Source: Polaribacter huanghezhanensis
GTDB taxonomy: Bacteria; Bacteroidota; Bacteroidia; Flavobacteriales; Flavobacteriaceae
Assembly (NCBI RefSeq): GCF_030444335.1
Contig: NZ_CP128595.1
Span: forward strand, 1,612,001-1,676,000
Length of the DNA stretch: 64,000 bases
Direction: 5' to 3'
Positions 9,091 to 18,551 of the stretch are shown piece after piece. The position numbers and the translations under genes were made by a program. How positions within the stretch are numbered: the stretch's first letter is position 1; each line of letters opens with the position of its first letter. The notes beneath the pieces are model-generated. The model was not told the origin of the DNA and made no database searches. It saw only the letters and a list, made by a program, of their open reading frames with translations.

Positions 9091-10254
9091 ATGCCGAAAA
9101 TTTTAATCATTGAAGATGAAGCAGCAATTAGAAGAGTATTAAAAAAGATTATTTCAGAAGAAAATGATACTTATAATGTAGAAGAAGCAGAAGATGGTTT
9201 GCAAGGGATTGAAATGATTATGAATACGGATTATGATTTGGTTTTTTGTGATATAAAAATGCCTAAAATGGATGGTGTTGAGGTGTTAGAAAAGGCAAAA
9301 AAAATTAAACCAGAAATTCCTATTGTTATGATTTCTGGTCACGGAGATTTAGAAACTGCCGTAAATACAATGCGTTTAGGAGCTTTTGATTATATTTCTA
9401 AACCACCAGATTTAAATCGTTTGTTAAACACCGTTCGTAATGCATTAGACAGAAAAGAATTGGTAGTAGAAAACAAACGCTTAAAGAAAAAAGTGAGCAA
9501 GAATTACGAAATGGTTGGAGAAAGCGATGCCATTTCTCATATTAAAGAGATTATAGAAAAAGTTGCACCAACAGATGCACGAGTTTTAATTACTGGGCCA
9601 AACGGAACAGGAAAAGAATTGGTTGCACATTGGTTGCACGAAAAATCGGATCGTTCTAAAGCAACAATGGTAGAAGTTAATTGTGCTGCAATTCCTTCTG
9701 AATTGATAGAAAGTGAATTGTTTGGTCACGTAAAAGGAAGTTTTACAGGAGCAAATAAAGACCGAGCAGGAAAGTTTGAAACCGCAAATAGCGGAACTAT
9801 TTTCTTAGATGAAATTGGCGATATGAGTTTGTCTGCACAAGCAAAAGTATTGCGAGCTTTGCAAGAAAATAAAATCTCCAGAGTAGGCTCTGATAAAGAT
9901 ATTAAAGTAAATGTACGTGTTGTTGCAGCAACCAATAAAGATTTAAAAAAGGAGATTTCTGAAGGTCGATTTAGAGAAGATTTATATCACAGATTGGCAG
10001 TAATTTTAATTCAGGTTCCAGCATTAAACGATCGTAGAGAAGACATTCCGTTATTGGTAGATTTCTTTTCTCAGAAAATTGCAGAAGAACAAGGCGGTGC
10101 AAAAAAGGCATTTTCTAAAGAAGCAATTCAATTACTGCAAGAATATGATTGGACAGGGAATATTCGTGAATTAAGAAACGTAGTAGAACGTTTAATCATC
10201 CTTGGAGAAAAAGAAGTCACAAAAAGTGATGTAAATTTATTTGCTAGTAAATAA
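9091..10254 (+). CDS. NtrC-like response regulator lacking the Fis DNA-binding domain
   Basis: A 387-residue protein. The receiver domain occupies residues 1-120, with phospho-acceptor Asp54 in FCDIKMPKMDG and Lys104. The sigma-54-type AAA+ domain spans about 140-375: Walker A GPNGTGKE at 169-176, the sigma-54 contact loop GSFTGA at 216-221, Walker B FLDEIGDM near 238-245, and sensor II GNIRELRNVVERL near 356-368. Canonical NtrC/AtoC proteins carry about 60 more residues with a Fis-type HTH; here the protein ends at LFASK right after the AAA+ lid. The loop also reads GSFTGA instead of GAFTGA. It may therefore activate sigma-54 polymerase from solution, as FlgR and CtcC do, or act through protein contacts. 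No kinase gene is adjacent. Confidence 0.9.
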   Translation: MPKILIIEDEAAIRRVLKKIISEENDTYNVEEAEDGLQGIEMIMNTDYDLVFCDIKMPKMDGVEVLEKAKKIKPEIPIVMISGHGDLETAVNTMRLGAFDYISKPPDLNRLLNTVRNALDRKELVVENKRLKKKVSKNYEMVGESDAISHIKEIIEKVAPTDARVLITGPNGTGKELVAHWLHEKSDRSKATMVEVNCAAIPSELIESELFGHVKGSFTGANKDRAGKFETANSGTIFLDEIGDMSLSAQAKVLRALQENKISRVGSDKDIKVNVRVVAATNKDLKKEISEGRFREDLYHRLAVILIQVPALNDRREDIPLLVDFFSQKIAEEQGGAKKAFSKEAIQLLQEYDWTGNIRELRNVVERLIILGEKEVTKSDVNLFASK

Positions 10255-10274
10255 TCATTAATTGAGTTAAAAAT

Positions 10275-10312
10275 AAAAAAAGGGAATCAAAATATTTTGA
10301 TTCCCTTTTTTT
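10275..10312. terminator. Bidirectional intrinsic terminator
   Basis: A 38-base perfect palindrome: A-tract, AGGGAATCAAAAT, ATTTTGATTCCCT, T-tract. It lies between the convergent stops of the NtrC-like gene (10254) and katG (10327). Stem plus U-tract exist on both strands, so it should terminate transcription from both sides. Confidence 0.92.
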
Positions 10313-10326
10313 ATTTTTATAAAAGA

Positions 10327-12510
<2,184 letters not shown>

Positions 12511-12527
12511 TTAAAGTTGATATACTT

Positions 12528-12535
12528 CAAATTTA
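12528..12535 (-). promoter_or_regulatory. -7 element for katG
   Basis: Minus-strand TAAATTTG, an exact TAnnTTTG match 29 bases upstream of the katG ATG. The -33 region has no clear TTG, which would fit a promoter that needs an activator. Confidence 0.5.
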
Positions 12536-12579
12536 CAAAAATGTTTTTGATAATTTTTATCTATATTTTTTATATAGTA

Positions 12580-12594
12580 ATAGGTATGTTCTAT
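12580..12594. promoter_or_regulatory. OxyR-like half-operator between katG and the peroxiredoxin gene
   Basis: ATAGGTATGTTCTAT has the ATAG-N7-CTAT spacing of the OxyR recognition unit (ATAGnTnnnAnCTAT) and also matches the T at position 6. A second adjacent unit, present in classical E. coli sites, is not found at the required 7-base spacing; only a loose ATAG at 12574-12577 lies nearby. It is placed about 50 bases upstream of the katG -7 element in a divergent peroxide-defence region. This is a motif match only; the regulator is not in the window. Confidence 0.35.
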
Positions 12595-12751
12595 AGTTCA
12601 TTTATCTAAAATATATATTTTTATGTTTAATAAACTAAGTGGTGGTTGATGAAAAAGCAACTGTTAGTGAAGTAAAACAGGGTATCAATAAATCTTATTG
12701 TATGATAAAGAATAAAATTTGACAAGGTTTTTTCAAACTGTATTGTAAGTG

Positions 12752-12759
12752 TATATTTG
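12752..12759 (+). promoter_or_regulatory. -7 element for the peroxiredoxin operon
   Basis: TATATTTG, exact TAnnTTTG match, 41 bases before the peroxiredoxin ATG. The rest of the 302-base katG-prx intergenic region is AT-rich and holds no ORF. Confidence 0.5.
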
Positions 12760-12800
12760 CCAATTAAAAAATAAAGATTAATTAAAATAAAAATTACAAT

Positions 12801-13442
12801 ATGGCAACAGTAGTTGGTAAAAAATTTCCAGATTTAAGTGTAGATGCAATGAACGAAATGGGAGATACATTTAAAGTTAATGTATTAGAAGAAGCAGTTA
12901 ACAACAAAAAGAAAGTTGTATTGTTTTGGTATCCAAAAGATTTCACATTTGTTTGTCCAACAGAATTACACGCTTTTCAAGCAGCAATTGGTGAGTTCGA
13001 AAAGAGAAATACCATTGTAATTGGAGCTTCTTGTGATACTCCAGAAGTACATTTTGCTTGGCTAAGTACAGCAAAAGATAATGGTGGAATTGAAGGAGTT
13101 ACGTATCCGATTTTAGCAGACAGCAATCGTAATTTATCGTCGATTTTAGGGATCTTAGACATCACTAACGAAATTTTTGATGAAGCGACACAAACAATTC
13201 AAGTTGAAGGAGATAACGTAACGTACAGAGCTACTTATTTAATTGACGAAGAAGGAACTGTTTTTCATGAAGGAATTAATCACATGCCAGTTGGTAGAAA
13301 TGTAAATGAATATTTGCGATTAATTGATGCGTATGCACACGTTCAATCTCACGGAGAAGTTTGTCCAGCAAACTGGGAAGAAGGAAAAGATGCAATGCAA
13401 GCAAATGCAAAAGGAACAGCAGTATATTTAGCTTCTCACTAA
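12801..13442 (+). CDS. Typical 2-Cys peroxiredoxin (AhpC/Prx1 type)
   Basis: Thiol peroxidase, 213 residues. The peroxidatic cysteine is Cys52 in WYPKDFTFVCPTE; the resolving cysteine is Cys188 in GEVCPANW. The conserved Arg of the active site lies downstream in HMPVGRNVNEYLRLIDA. It reduces peroxides at thioredoxin expense, and a thioredoxin-like gene follows 70 bases downstream. The C-terminus is short of the YF motif that makes eukaryotic Prx1 sensitive to overoxidation. The start is supported by an appropriately placed -7 element. Confidence 0.95.
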   Translation: MATVVGKKFPDLSVDAMNEMGDTFKVNVLEEAVNNKKKVVLFWYPKDFTFVCPTELHAFQAAIGEFEKRNTIVIGASCDTPEVHFAWLSTAKDNGGIEGVTYPILADSNRNLSSILGILDITNEIFDEATQTIQVEGDNVTYRATYLIDEEGTVFHEGINHMPVGRNVNEYLRLIDAYAHVQSHGEVCPANWEEGKDAMQANAKGTAVYLASH

Positions 13443-13454
13443 AAATCAATTACG

Positions 13455-13494
13455 AATTATGAATTACGAGTTTTAAAATTCGTAATTCATAATT
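13455..13494. repeat. 20-bp inverted repeat between peroxiredoxin and thioredoxin genes
   Basis: AATTATGAATTACGAGTTTT (13455-13474) pairs with the next 20 bases (13475-13494) with a single mismatch. A further half-copy (AAAATTCATAATT) follows at 13498-13509. It fills most of the 70-base gap. This AATTA(C/T)GAATT palindrome type has no U-tract and may act as an RNA stem that sets relative expression or protects the mRNA end. Confidence 0.6.
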
Positions 13495-13512
13495 TTAAAA
13501 TTCATAATTAAC

Positions 13513-13821
13513 ATGGTACAAGAATTAGATCAAGATAATTTAGAACAAATAGTTGCAGACAATAAAACAGTTGTTGTTCAGTATGCGGCTACTTGGTGTG
13601 GAAACTGTAGAATTATGAAACCAAAATTTAAGAAGTTGGCTTCAGAAAATGAAAATATGGTTTTTGTAATTGCTGATGCAGAAAAGTTTCCTGAAAGCAG
13701 AAAGTTAGCAGATGTAAGTAATTTACCAACATTTGCCACTTTTGTTGATGGTAAATTTATCAATCAAACGCAAACAAACAAGTTTGATGTTTTAAAAGAA
13801 TTAGTAAACGAAGTTGTGTAA
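13513..13821 (+). CDS. Thioredoxin-family protein
   Basis: A small cytoplasmic thioredoxin-fold protein of 102 residues. The redox centre is Cys29-Gly-Asn-Cys32 in ATWCGNCRIMKP, replacing the standard CGPC; Asn at that position is common in thioredoxin-like proteins from this group. The cis-proline motif is NLPTFATF near residue 75. It is the likely electron donor to the upstream peroxiredoxin, given the operon order and proximity. No signal peptide is present. Confidence 0.9.
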   Translation: MVQELDQDNLEQIVADNKTVVVQYAATWCGNCRIMKPKFKKLASENENMVFVIADAEKFPESRKLADVSNLPTFATFVDGKFINQTQTNKFDVLKELVNEVV

Positions 13822-13843
13822 AAACACATTAAAAGATTCAAGG

Positions 13844-13900
13844 ATTAAAAGATTAAAAAAGAAGACCAAAAATTAGCTTTTAATGATTTAATCTTTTAAT
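13844..13900. repeat. 14-bp inverted repeat upstream of the DUF6952-like gene
   Basis: ATTAAAAGATTAAA (13844-13857) and TTTAATCTTTTAAT (13887-13900) are perfect complements with a 29-base loop. The stem ends 15 bases before the next start codon. Like the preceding gap, the intergenic space is mostly occupied by a stem-loop. Confidence 0.55.
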
Positions 13901-13915
13901 TTTTAAACAGAAAAA

Positions 13916-14173
13916 ATGAAATTACCTGTAATAAAACATTTAACTAATTTTATCGAAGAGAACGATCAAGATTATGTTATCGAAACGATAGAAACCCTAG
14001 AAACATTAACAGAAGTTCCGTCTTTAAAAGATGAAGAACTAGATGTAATTGGAGAGTTGATTTCTAATATGTACGGAGCTATAGAAGTAGATAAAATGAT
14101 AAAAGAAGGCATACCAAAAAAAGAGGCATTAAATGTTTTTATGAAACGTGTTTTAGGCTCTATTGATACTTAA
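13916..14173 (+). CDS. Small conserved protein, DUF6952-like
   Basis: An acidic 85-residue protein beginning MKLPVIKHLTNFIEEND. I recognise it as resembling the flavobacterial family DUF6952, whose members have the segment EVPSLKDEELDVIGELISNMYGAIEV; this is recall, not a search result. It has no cysteine, no membrane segment and no signal peptide. Its position directly after peroxiredoxin and thioredoxin suggests a partner or regulator of that redox pair, but no catalytic function can be proposed from sequence. Confidence 0.75.
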   Translation: MKLPVIKHLTNFIEENDQDYVIETIETLETLTEVPSLKDEELDVIGELISNMYGAIEVDKMIKEGIPKKEALNVFMKRVLGSIDT

Positions 14174-14201
14174 TTAAGCTAAATTTATTATAAAATAAAT
14201 T

Positions 14202-14612
14202 TTAATTTTCTAAAAAATTTTCTTTTATAATCGTTTTAATAGCTTCAGCAGTTAATGGTTTTGATATAAATTTATTTATTTGGTCAATGGCTTTTGCTTT
14301 TTCTTTATCAAGGGGGTCAGATGATGTTGTAAGCATCACCACTATTTTTTTACCTTTTTGTTTTGTATCTATTTTTTTATATTTCTCTATAAACTCCCAC
14401 CCATTCATTCCAGGCATATTGATGTCTAAAAAAATAATATCAGGTTGTGGATAATTATCATTTATTTTAGAGGTTAAGTAATCCAATGCTTCTTGACCAC
14501 TTTGCATACAAATAATATTTTCAGCACATTGTACTTTTTCTATAACAAATTTGTGAATAAAATTGGTAGCTTGATCATCATCAATTAGTAAAATGGTATG
14601 TAATTTTTTCAT
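14202..14612 (-). CDS. Single-domain response regulator (CheY-like)
   Basis: Receiver domain only, 136 residues from the ATG at 14610-14612. Acidic pocket IDDDQ at residues 10-14, phospho-acceptor Asp63 in IIFLDINMPGMNGWEF, and the conserved Lys in KFISKPL near 120. I chose MKKLHTILLI as start because its ATG overlaps the histidine-kinase stop as ATGA (14609-14612), a translational-coupling signature. The longer frame to 14711 runs into kinase coding sequence. With no output domain it probably relays phosphate between the kinase and the HPt protein encoded upstream, or acts by protein contact. It resembles small receivers related to Rcp1. Confidence 0.9.
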   Translation of the reverse strand: MKKLHTILLIDDDQATNFIHKFVIEKVQCAENIICMQSGQEALDYLTSKINDNYPQPDIIFLDINMPGMNGWEFIEKYKKIDTKQKGKKIVVMLTTSSDPLDKEKAKAIDQINKFISKPLTAEAIKTIIKENFLEN

Positions 14613-16561
14613 ATTTTTTCGTTTGATATTGTAAAATAAAAGGTGCTGCCTTCGTTCGGTTTCGATTTTACCCATATCTCTCCACCGTGGAGATGTACAA
14701 CCTTTCGGCAATGTGCAAGTCCAATTCCGACTCCTTCATATTCTTCTCTAACATGAAGTCGCTGAAAAATAGTAAATATTTTTTTTTTAAATTCTTTGGC
14801 GATACCAATTCCGTTATCTTTAACAGAAAATTCCCAACCGTGCTTTTTATTTGTGGCTTTTATTTGAATAATTGGGGGAGTTCCTTTTTTGGAGAATTTA
14901 ATAGCATTGCTAATTAGATTTTGAAAAAGCAATCGAAATTCGGTTGGATACGCTTCAACGATAGGAAGGTTTTTAAATTTTAGAGTAGTATTTGTTTTTG
15001 TGATTAAAGTAGTTAAATCGGTTGAAATATCTTCTAACAACAAATTGCAATTAACTTCTGTAAACTTTTCTTTATGTCCAATTCTCGAATAGTCTAACAA
15101 ATTTTTAATCAAAGAACTCATTCTGTCTGTCGCTTGTTTGATAAAGGTAAAAATTTGTTTGGCTTGGTCGTCTAGTTTGTCGTTGTACTCTGAATAGAGA
15201 ATATTAGAAAAACTGGTAATGGTTCTTAAAGGTTCTTGTAAATCGTGTGAAGCAATATAGCTAAATTGTTCTAGCTCTTTATTTTTGTCTTCTAATTTTT
15301 TTACATATTTAGAAGATAATAGCTCTTCGGCCTCCTTTTTTTTGGTGATGTCTAATTTAATAGCCATATATTTATAAACTTCTCCAAATTTGTTCATAAA
15401 AGGAACAATAGCTGTATCGGTCCAATAAAAAGAACCATCTTTAGCTTTGTTTTTAACCTCCCCAAACCAAGGAGATCCAGAAGATACAACTGCTAATATA
15501 TTTTTATGAAAAGAGATAGGGTGGTGGTTTGATCGTACAATTTTGTCTGTATTTCCGATAATTTCCTCTCTAGAAAATTGTGAAATAGTGCAAAAACTAT
15601 CATTCACATATTTAATAATAGCATTTTTATCAGTGATAGCTATAATAGCAATTTTTTCTAGAGCGTCTTTAAATTGAGATAATTCTTGGTTTTTAGCGAC
15701 TAAACTATTTTCTAAAATTTTTCGCTGAATATCTGATTTGTTTAAGCCTACTGAGATAATATACGTGTAGAAGAAGCTCAAAAAAATCAGAACCATTGTA
15801 TATAGTATAATTCCAAATTTAGCATCAAGTTGCTCATTACTTATAAAATGAAGTAATAAAAAACTCAAAATAAATGGGATAAAAACAATAAAAGGAGTTA
15901 GTTTTCTTAACGACTCACTTCCATAATAATTACCTAAAAGCATTTTAGTAAATCCAATATCGGGAAATTTGTAACCAAGTAAAAAAGTAATCAGAGTAAA
16001 CGAAATAGAAGTTTGAATAGACATCGTTTTAAAAAAAAAGGACTTGCTCTCTGTTGGAATTTGTAGGACAAAAGTTACAATAGAAATAAATGCAATTATT
16101 GTTGTAGAAAGGACAGCATATTGAGCAAATTTTCGATAATTTGAGTTTTTAGCCATTAAACCAGTTAAACCAATACCGAAAAAGGTAAACCCCGAAGCGG
16201 TTGCTAAAGACATTCTTCCGGGGTGAGAAGCCGTTATGGTGTCTGTAATAAAAATATTATCAACCAAACTAAGATCAAAAATATACTCCAACATAGTTAA
16301 TAAACCAATGGCCAAAATAATTACAGTAAATAAGCGAAAAAAGAATTGGTTATTTTTATCTGTTTTTTTACAAAAATATAGACTAAGAGCAGATAAAAAA
16401 AATAAAAAGGCAGTGTTAAATTTTGTTGTTGCTCCGTTCTTTGAGTTGAAATTAAATAATATATTGGCATGAAAAACCCATTCAATCATAATTAAACAGC
16501 TAAAAAGCAGAATTATACTAATGATAGATAGTTTAAGTATATTGTATTTTTTTGAATCCAT
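14609..16561 (-). CDS. Membrane PAS-domain sensor histidine kinase
   Basis: A 650-residue kinase with about eight membrane helices in residues 8-270 (MASE-like sensor region) and a short coiled linker near 275-300. One PAS domain follows at about 300-410, with a PAC-like segment VYKYMAIKLDITKKKEAEE. The HisKA H-box SHDLQEPLRTITSF carries His439. The HATPase domain has an N-box around FQNLISNAIKFSK (548-557), G1 DNGIGIA (582-588) and G2 GVGIGLA (610-616). The gene follows the HPt gene by 15 bases and overlaps the response-regulator gene by 4, giving a three-gene phosphorelay operon. This operon diverges from a second response regulator that heads a polysaccharide-like operon, which is the probable target. 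Confidence 0.92.
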   Translation of the reverse strand: MDSKKYNILKLSIISIILLFSCLIMIEWVFHANILFNFNSKNGATTKFNTAFLFFLSALSLYFCKKTDKNNQFFFRLFTVIILAIGLLTMLEYIFDLSLVDNIFITDTITASHPGRMSLATASGFTFFGIGLTGLMAKNSNYRKFAQYAVLSTTIIAFISIVTFVLQIPTESKSFFFKTMSIQTSISFTLITFLLGYKFPDIGFTKMLLGNYYGSESLRKLTPFIVFIPFILSFLLLHFISNEQLDAKFGIILYTMVLIFLSFFYTYIISVGLNKSDIQRKILENSLVAKNQELSQFKDALEKIAIIAITDKNAIIKYVNDSFCTISQFSREEIIGNTDKIVRSNHHPISFHKNILAVVSSGSPWFGEVKNKAKDGSFYWTDTAIVPFMNKFGEVYKYMAIKLDITKKKEAEELLSSKYVKKLEDKNKELEQFSYIASHDLQEPLRTITSFSNILYSEYNDKLDDQAKQIFTFIKQATDRMSSLIKNLLDYSRIGHKEKFTEVNCNLLLEDISTDLTTLITKTNTTLKFKNLPIVEAYPTEFRLLFQNLISNAIKFSKKGTPPIIQIKATNKKHGWEFSVKDNGIGIAKEFKKKIFTIFQRLHVREEYEGVGIGLAHCRKVVHLHGGEIWVKSKPNEGSTFYFTISNEKI

Positions 16562-16576
16562 AAATGAGATGACGAG

Positions 16577-16963
16577 TTACAGGCTAGACATTATTTTTTT
16601 ATATTCTGCAGCACTCTCATCAAAATTATTTAATACTTTTTCGGTAAGTATTGTAATTGTATCGTAATCTTCTTGCTGTGTACTTAACTGTTCAATTTTG
16701 CTGAGTTCTTTTTTAGATTCTAAACCCATTATACTAAAACTTGACTTTAAGAAATGAGAAGTTTCTCTAATAGCATTAAAATCTTTTTTGATAACATTCT
16801 TTTTAAGAAGGGCAATCTTTTTAGGGCTTTGATCTAGAAAAAGTTGAATCATTTGTCTTAACATCTCCGAATCTCCTGAAAGGCTTTCATTTAAGTAACT
16901 TAAATCCACTACCTTACTGGTAAAGAGGTTTTTTTTTAATTTGTTTTTATTATGAGAGATCAA
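16577..16963 (-). CDS. HPt phosphotransfer protein
   Basis: A 128-residue helical protein with one HPt domain. The phospho-accepting His70 lies in RETSHFLKSSFSIMG, matching the HxLKG/S pattern of HPt proteins such as YPD1 and ArcB HPt. The start may alternatively be internal, since residues 1-16 are Lys/Asn-rich and poorly conserved-looking. As a free-standing HPt beside a kinase and two receivers it should shuttle phosphate between the receiver encoded at 14202-14612 and that at 17053-17421. It is the first gene of the minus-strand operon. Confidence 0.85.
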   Translation of the reverse strand: MISHNKNKLKKNLFTSKVVDLSYLNESLSGDSEMLRQMIQLFLDQSPKKIALLKKNVIKKDFNAIRETSHFLKSSFSIMGLESKKELSKIEQLSTQQEDYDTITILTEKVLNNFDESAAEYKKIMSSL

Positions 16964-16993
16964 ATTTTACTATATTTGGTTATCATGCAGTTG

Positions 16994-17001
16994 TATATTT
17001 G
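16994..17001 (+). promoter_or_regulatory. -7 element for the response regulator/GT2 operon
   Basis: TATATTTG, exact TAnnTTTG, 51 bases upstream of the response-regulator ATG. Another TATATTTG lies at 16971-16978, so two start sites are possible. The 89-base region also serves the divergent HPt operon. Confidence 0.5.
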
Positions 17002-17052
17002 CATAAAAGTAATTAAAAAAAATTAACATAGAGATCTTTCTAAAATAAAAAA

Positions 17053-17421
17053 ATGAATGAAGTCAAAAAAATAGTTATTGCCGAAGATAATTCTGTGTTT
17101 TTATTACTGATAAAATTCCGGTTAGAAAAAGAAGGTTATAAGCTGTATCTTGCTGAAGACGGAAAGAAAGCTATTGAGCTAATAGAAGCTCATAAACCTG
17201 ATTTAATTTTAACGGATATTATGATGGCTTATGTTACTGGATTAGAAGTAATCAGTCATGTTAGAAATGTGTTAAAATTTAAAACCCCAATTATTGTTTT
17301 TTCTGCATCTGGACAAGAAGAAATAGTTATCAAAGCTTTTGATTTAGGTGCTAATGATTTTATGGCAAAACCATTAAGTCCAAATGAATTAATAATTCGG
17401 GTAAAAAGAGCATTGATGTGA
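17053..17421 (+). CDS. Single-domain response regulator heading the polymer operon
   Basis: Receiver domain, 122 residues: EDN at 11-13, phospho-acceptor Asp55 in LILTDIMMAYVTG, Thr/Ser in VFSASG near 85, Lys in FMAKPL near 107. No output domain. It is the first gene of a run that continues with a membrane-anchored HEAT protein (24 bases later), a GT2 synthase, an LtaS-like transferase and a YaiO-like barrel. Post-translational control of the synthase through the HEAT protein is the simplest reading, because a receiver without DNA-binding domain cannot regulate transcription alone. The substitution of Ala-Tyr for the usual Pro after the acceptor Asp is a mild oddity. Confidence 0.9.
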   Translation: MNEVKKIVIAEDNSVFLLLIKFRLEKEGYKLYLAEDGKKAIELIEAHKPDLILTDIMMAYVTGLEVISHVRNVLKFKTPIIVFSASGQEEIVIKAFDLGANDFMAKPLSPNELIIRVKRALM

Positions 17422-17445
17422 TTTTTTACTCGTGCTTAGTTACCT

Positions 17446-18549
17446 ATGAATAGTATACAAGATTTTATAAATTTTTTTAAAGAGCTTCCGCCAATTATCA
17501 AATTAATGTGGACATTGGCTGTTTTTTCCTTTTTAATATTAGTAGAGCTTACCATACATTTAAAATTGTTGAGAAAACGTCTTCGGAAACACGAAACATC
17601 ATTACTTAAATATCAAAAAGAGTATGAAGAGTTGTTAGTTAATTACTTATATGCTTCGGAAGATAAAGAACAATTTAGTGATGTTCAAAAAAAAATAAAT
17701 AGTAGTATACAGTTAGGTCTTTCTAGTAATTACAAAAGAAAAATTTTCATCAAAGTAATGATTAAACTGATGAATGAAATTTCTGGAGAAATGATTGACG
17801 AACTCAAGGGATTGTATCGAGAATTGGGTTTGATAAAATACGCCAAATTAAAATTGCGCCATAAAAAATGGCATGTAATAGCTATTGGGATAAGGGATTT
17901 AAGGCGTTTTAAAATTGAGGAAGTTGCCGACGAAGTAGGTGAGCTTATTAATCACTCTAAAGAAGAAGTTCGTAGAGAAGCTCATTTGTATTTTTTAAAT
18001 GTTTTTAATTTTAAAGGTTTAGAATTTTTGAGTAAATTAAAGGCATCATTGTCAGAATGGGATCAAATAGGCTTTTTTAGTGTTTTGCAGAAATTTGATG
18101 AACAAGAAATTCCTGACCTTACAAGGTGGTTATTATCAGAAAACGATTATGTGGTTTTGTTTACGTTAAATCTCGTAAAAATTTATAACAGAATGGAAAC
18201 CAAAGAAACACTGCTAGAATTGTTGAATCACGAAAACTGCGAAATTCGATGTAAAGTAATAGAATTATTAGACTATTTTTATGTGGTAGAAGCAAAACCA
18301 ATTTTATTAAAAATTTATCTCGAATTAACAGAAAAAGAAAAATTTAGAGTGTTTGAGTTTTTAGAAAACATGGGTGAGGTTGAAGATGAATATTTTATTT
18401 TTAACCATATAGAAACAGCTAGTTTTAATGCTAAAGTAATTGGTTTACGGATTCTAAAAAAAATGAATACGTCAAAATTTATATCCCTAAAAGAGCGTAC
18501 AGACGATGAGGAAATTCATACAATTATTAATTTTATAGAGAATAACTAA
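17446..18549 (+). CDS. Membrane-anchored HEAT-repeat protein
   Basis: A 367-residue protein. One hydrophobic helix at about residues 16-36 (IKLMWTLAVFSFLILVELTIHL) is followed by a basic stretch RKRLRKHE, which predicts the rest is cytoplasmic. From about residue 130 the sequence is a chain of helical pairs of HEAT/Armadillo type: HKKWHVIAIGIRDLRRFKIEEVADEVGELINHSKEEVRREAHLYFL, then similar units to the C-terminus. Such solenoids bind other proteins. Its place between a receiver and a GT2 synthase (2 bases from the latter) suggests a scaffold coupling phosphorylation state to polymer synthesis. No enzymatic motif seen. Confidence 0.8.
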   Translation: MNSIQDFINFFKELPPIIKLMWTLAVFSFLILVELTIHLKLLRKRLRKHETSLLKYQKEYEELLVNYLYASEDKEQFSDVQKKINSSIQLGLSSNYKRKIFIKVMIKLMNEISGEMIDELKGLYRELGLIKYAKLKLRHKKWHVIAIGIRDLRRFKIEEVADEVGELINHSKEEVRREAHLYFLNVFNFKGLEFLSKLKASLSEWDQIGFFSVLQKFDEQEIPDLTRWLLSENDYVVLFTLNLVKIYNRMETKETLLELLNHENCEIRCKVIELLDYFYVVEAKPILLKIYLELTEKEKFRVFEFLENMGEVEDEYFIFNHIETASFNAKVIGLRILKKMNTSKFISLKERTDDEEIHTIINFIENN

Positions 18550-18551
18550 AG

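Noticed and set aside
14613..14711. N-terminal extension of the response regulator (MPKGCTSPRW...)
   Set aside because: It overlaps the kinase C-terminus in another frame, and the ATG at 14612 gives the canonical receiver start with an ATGA overlap.
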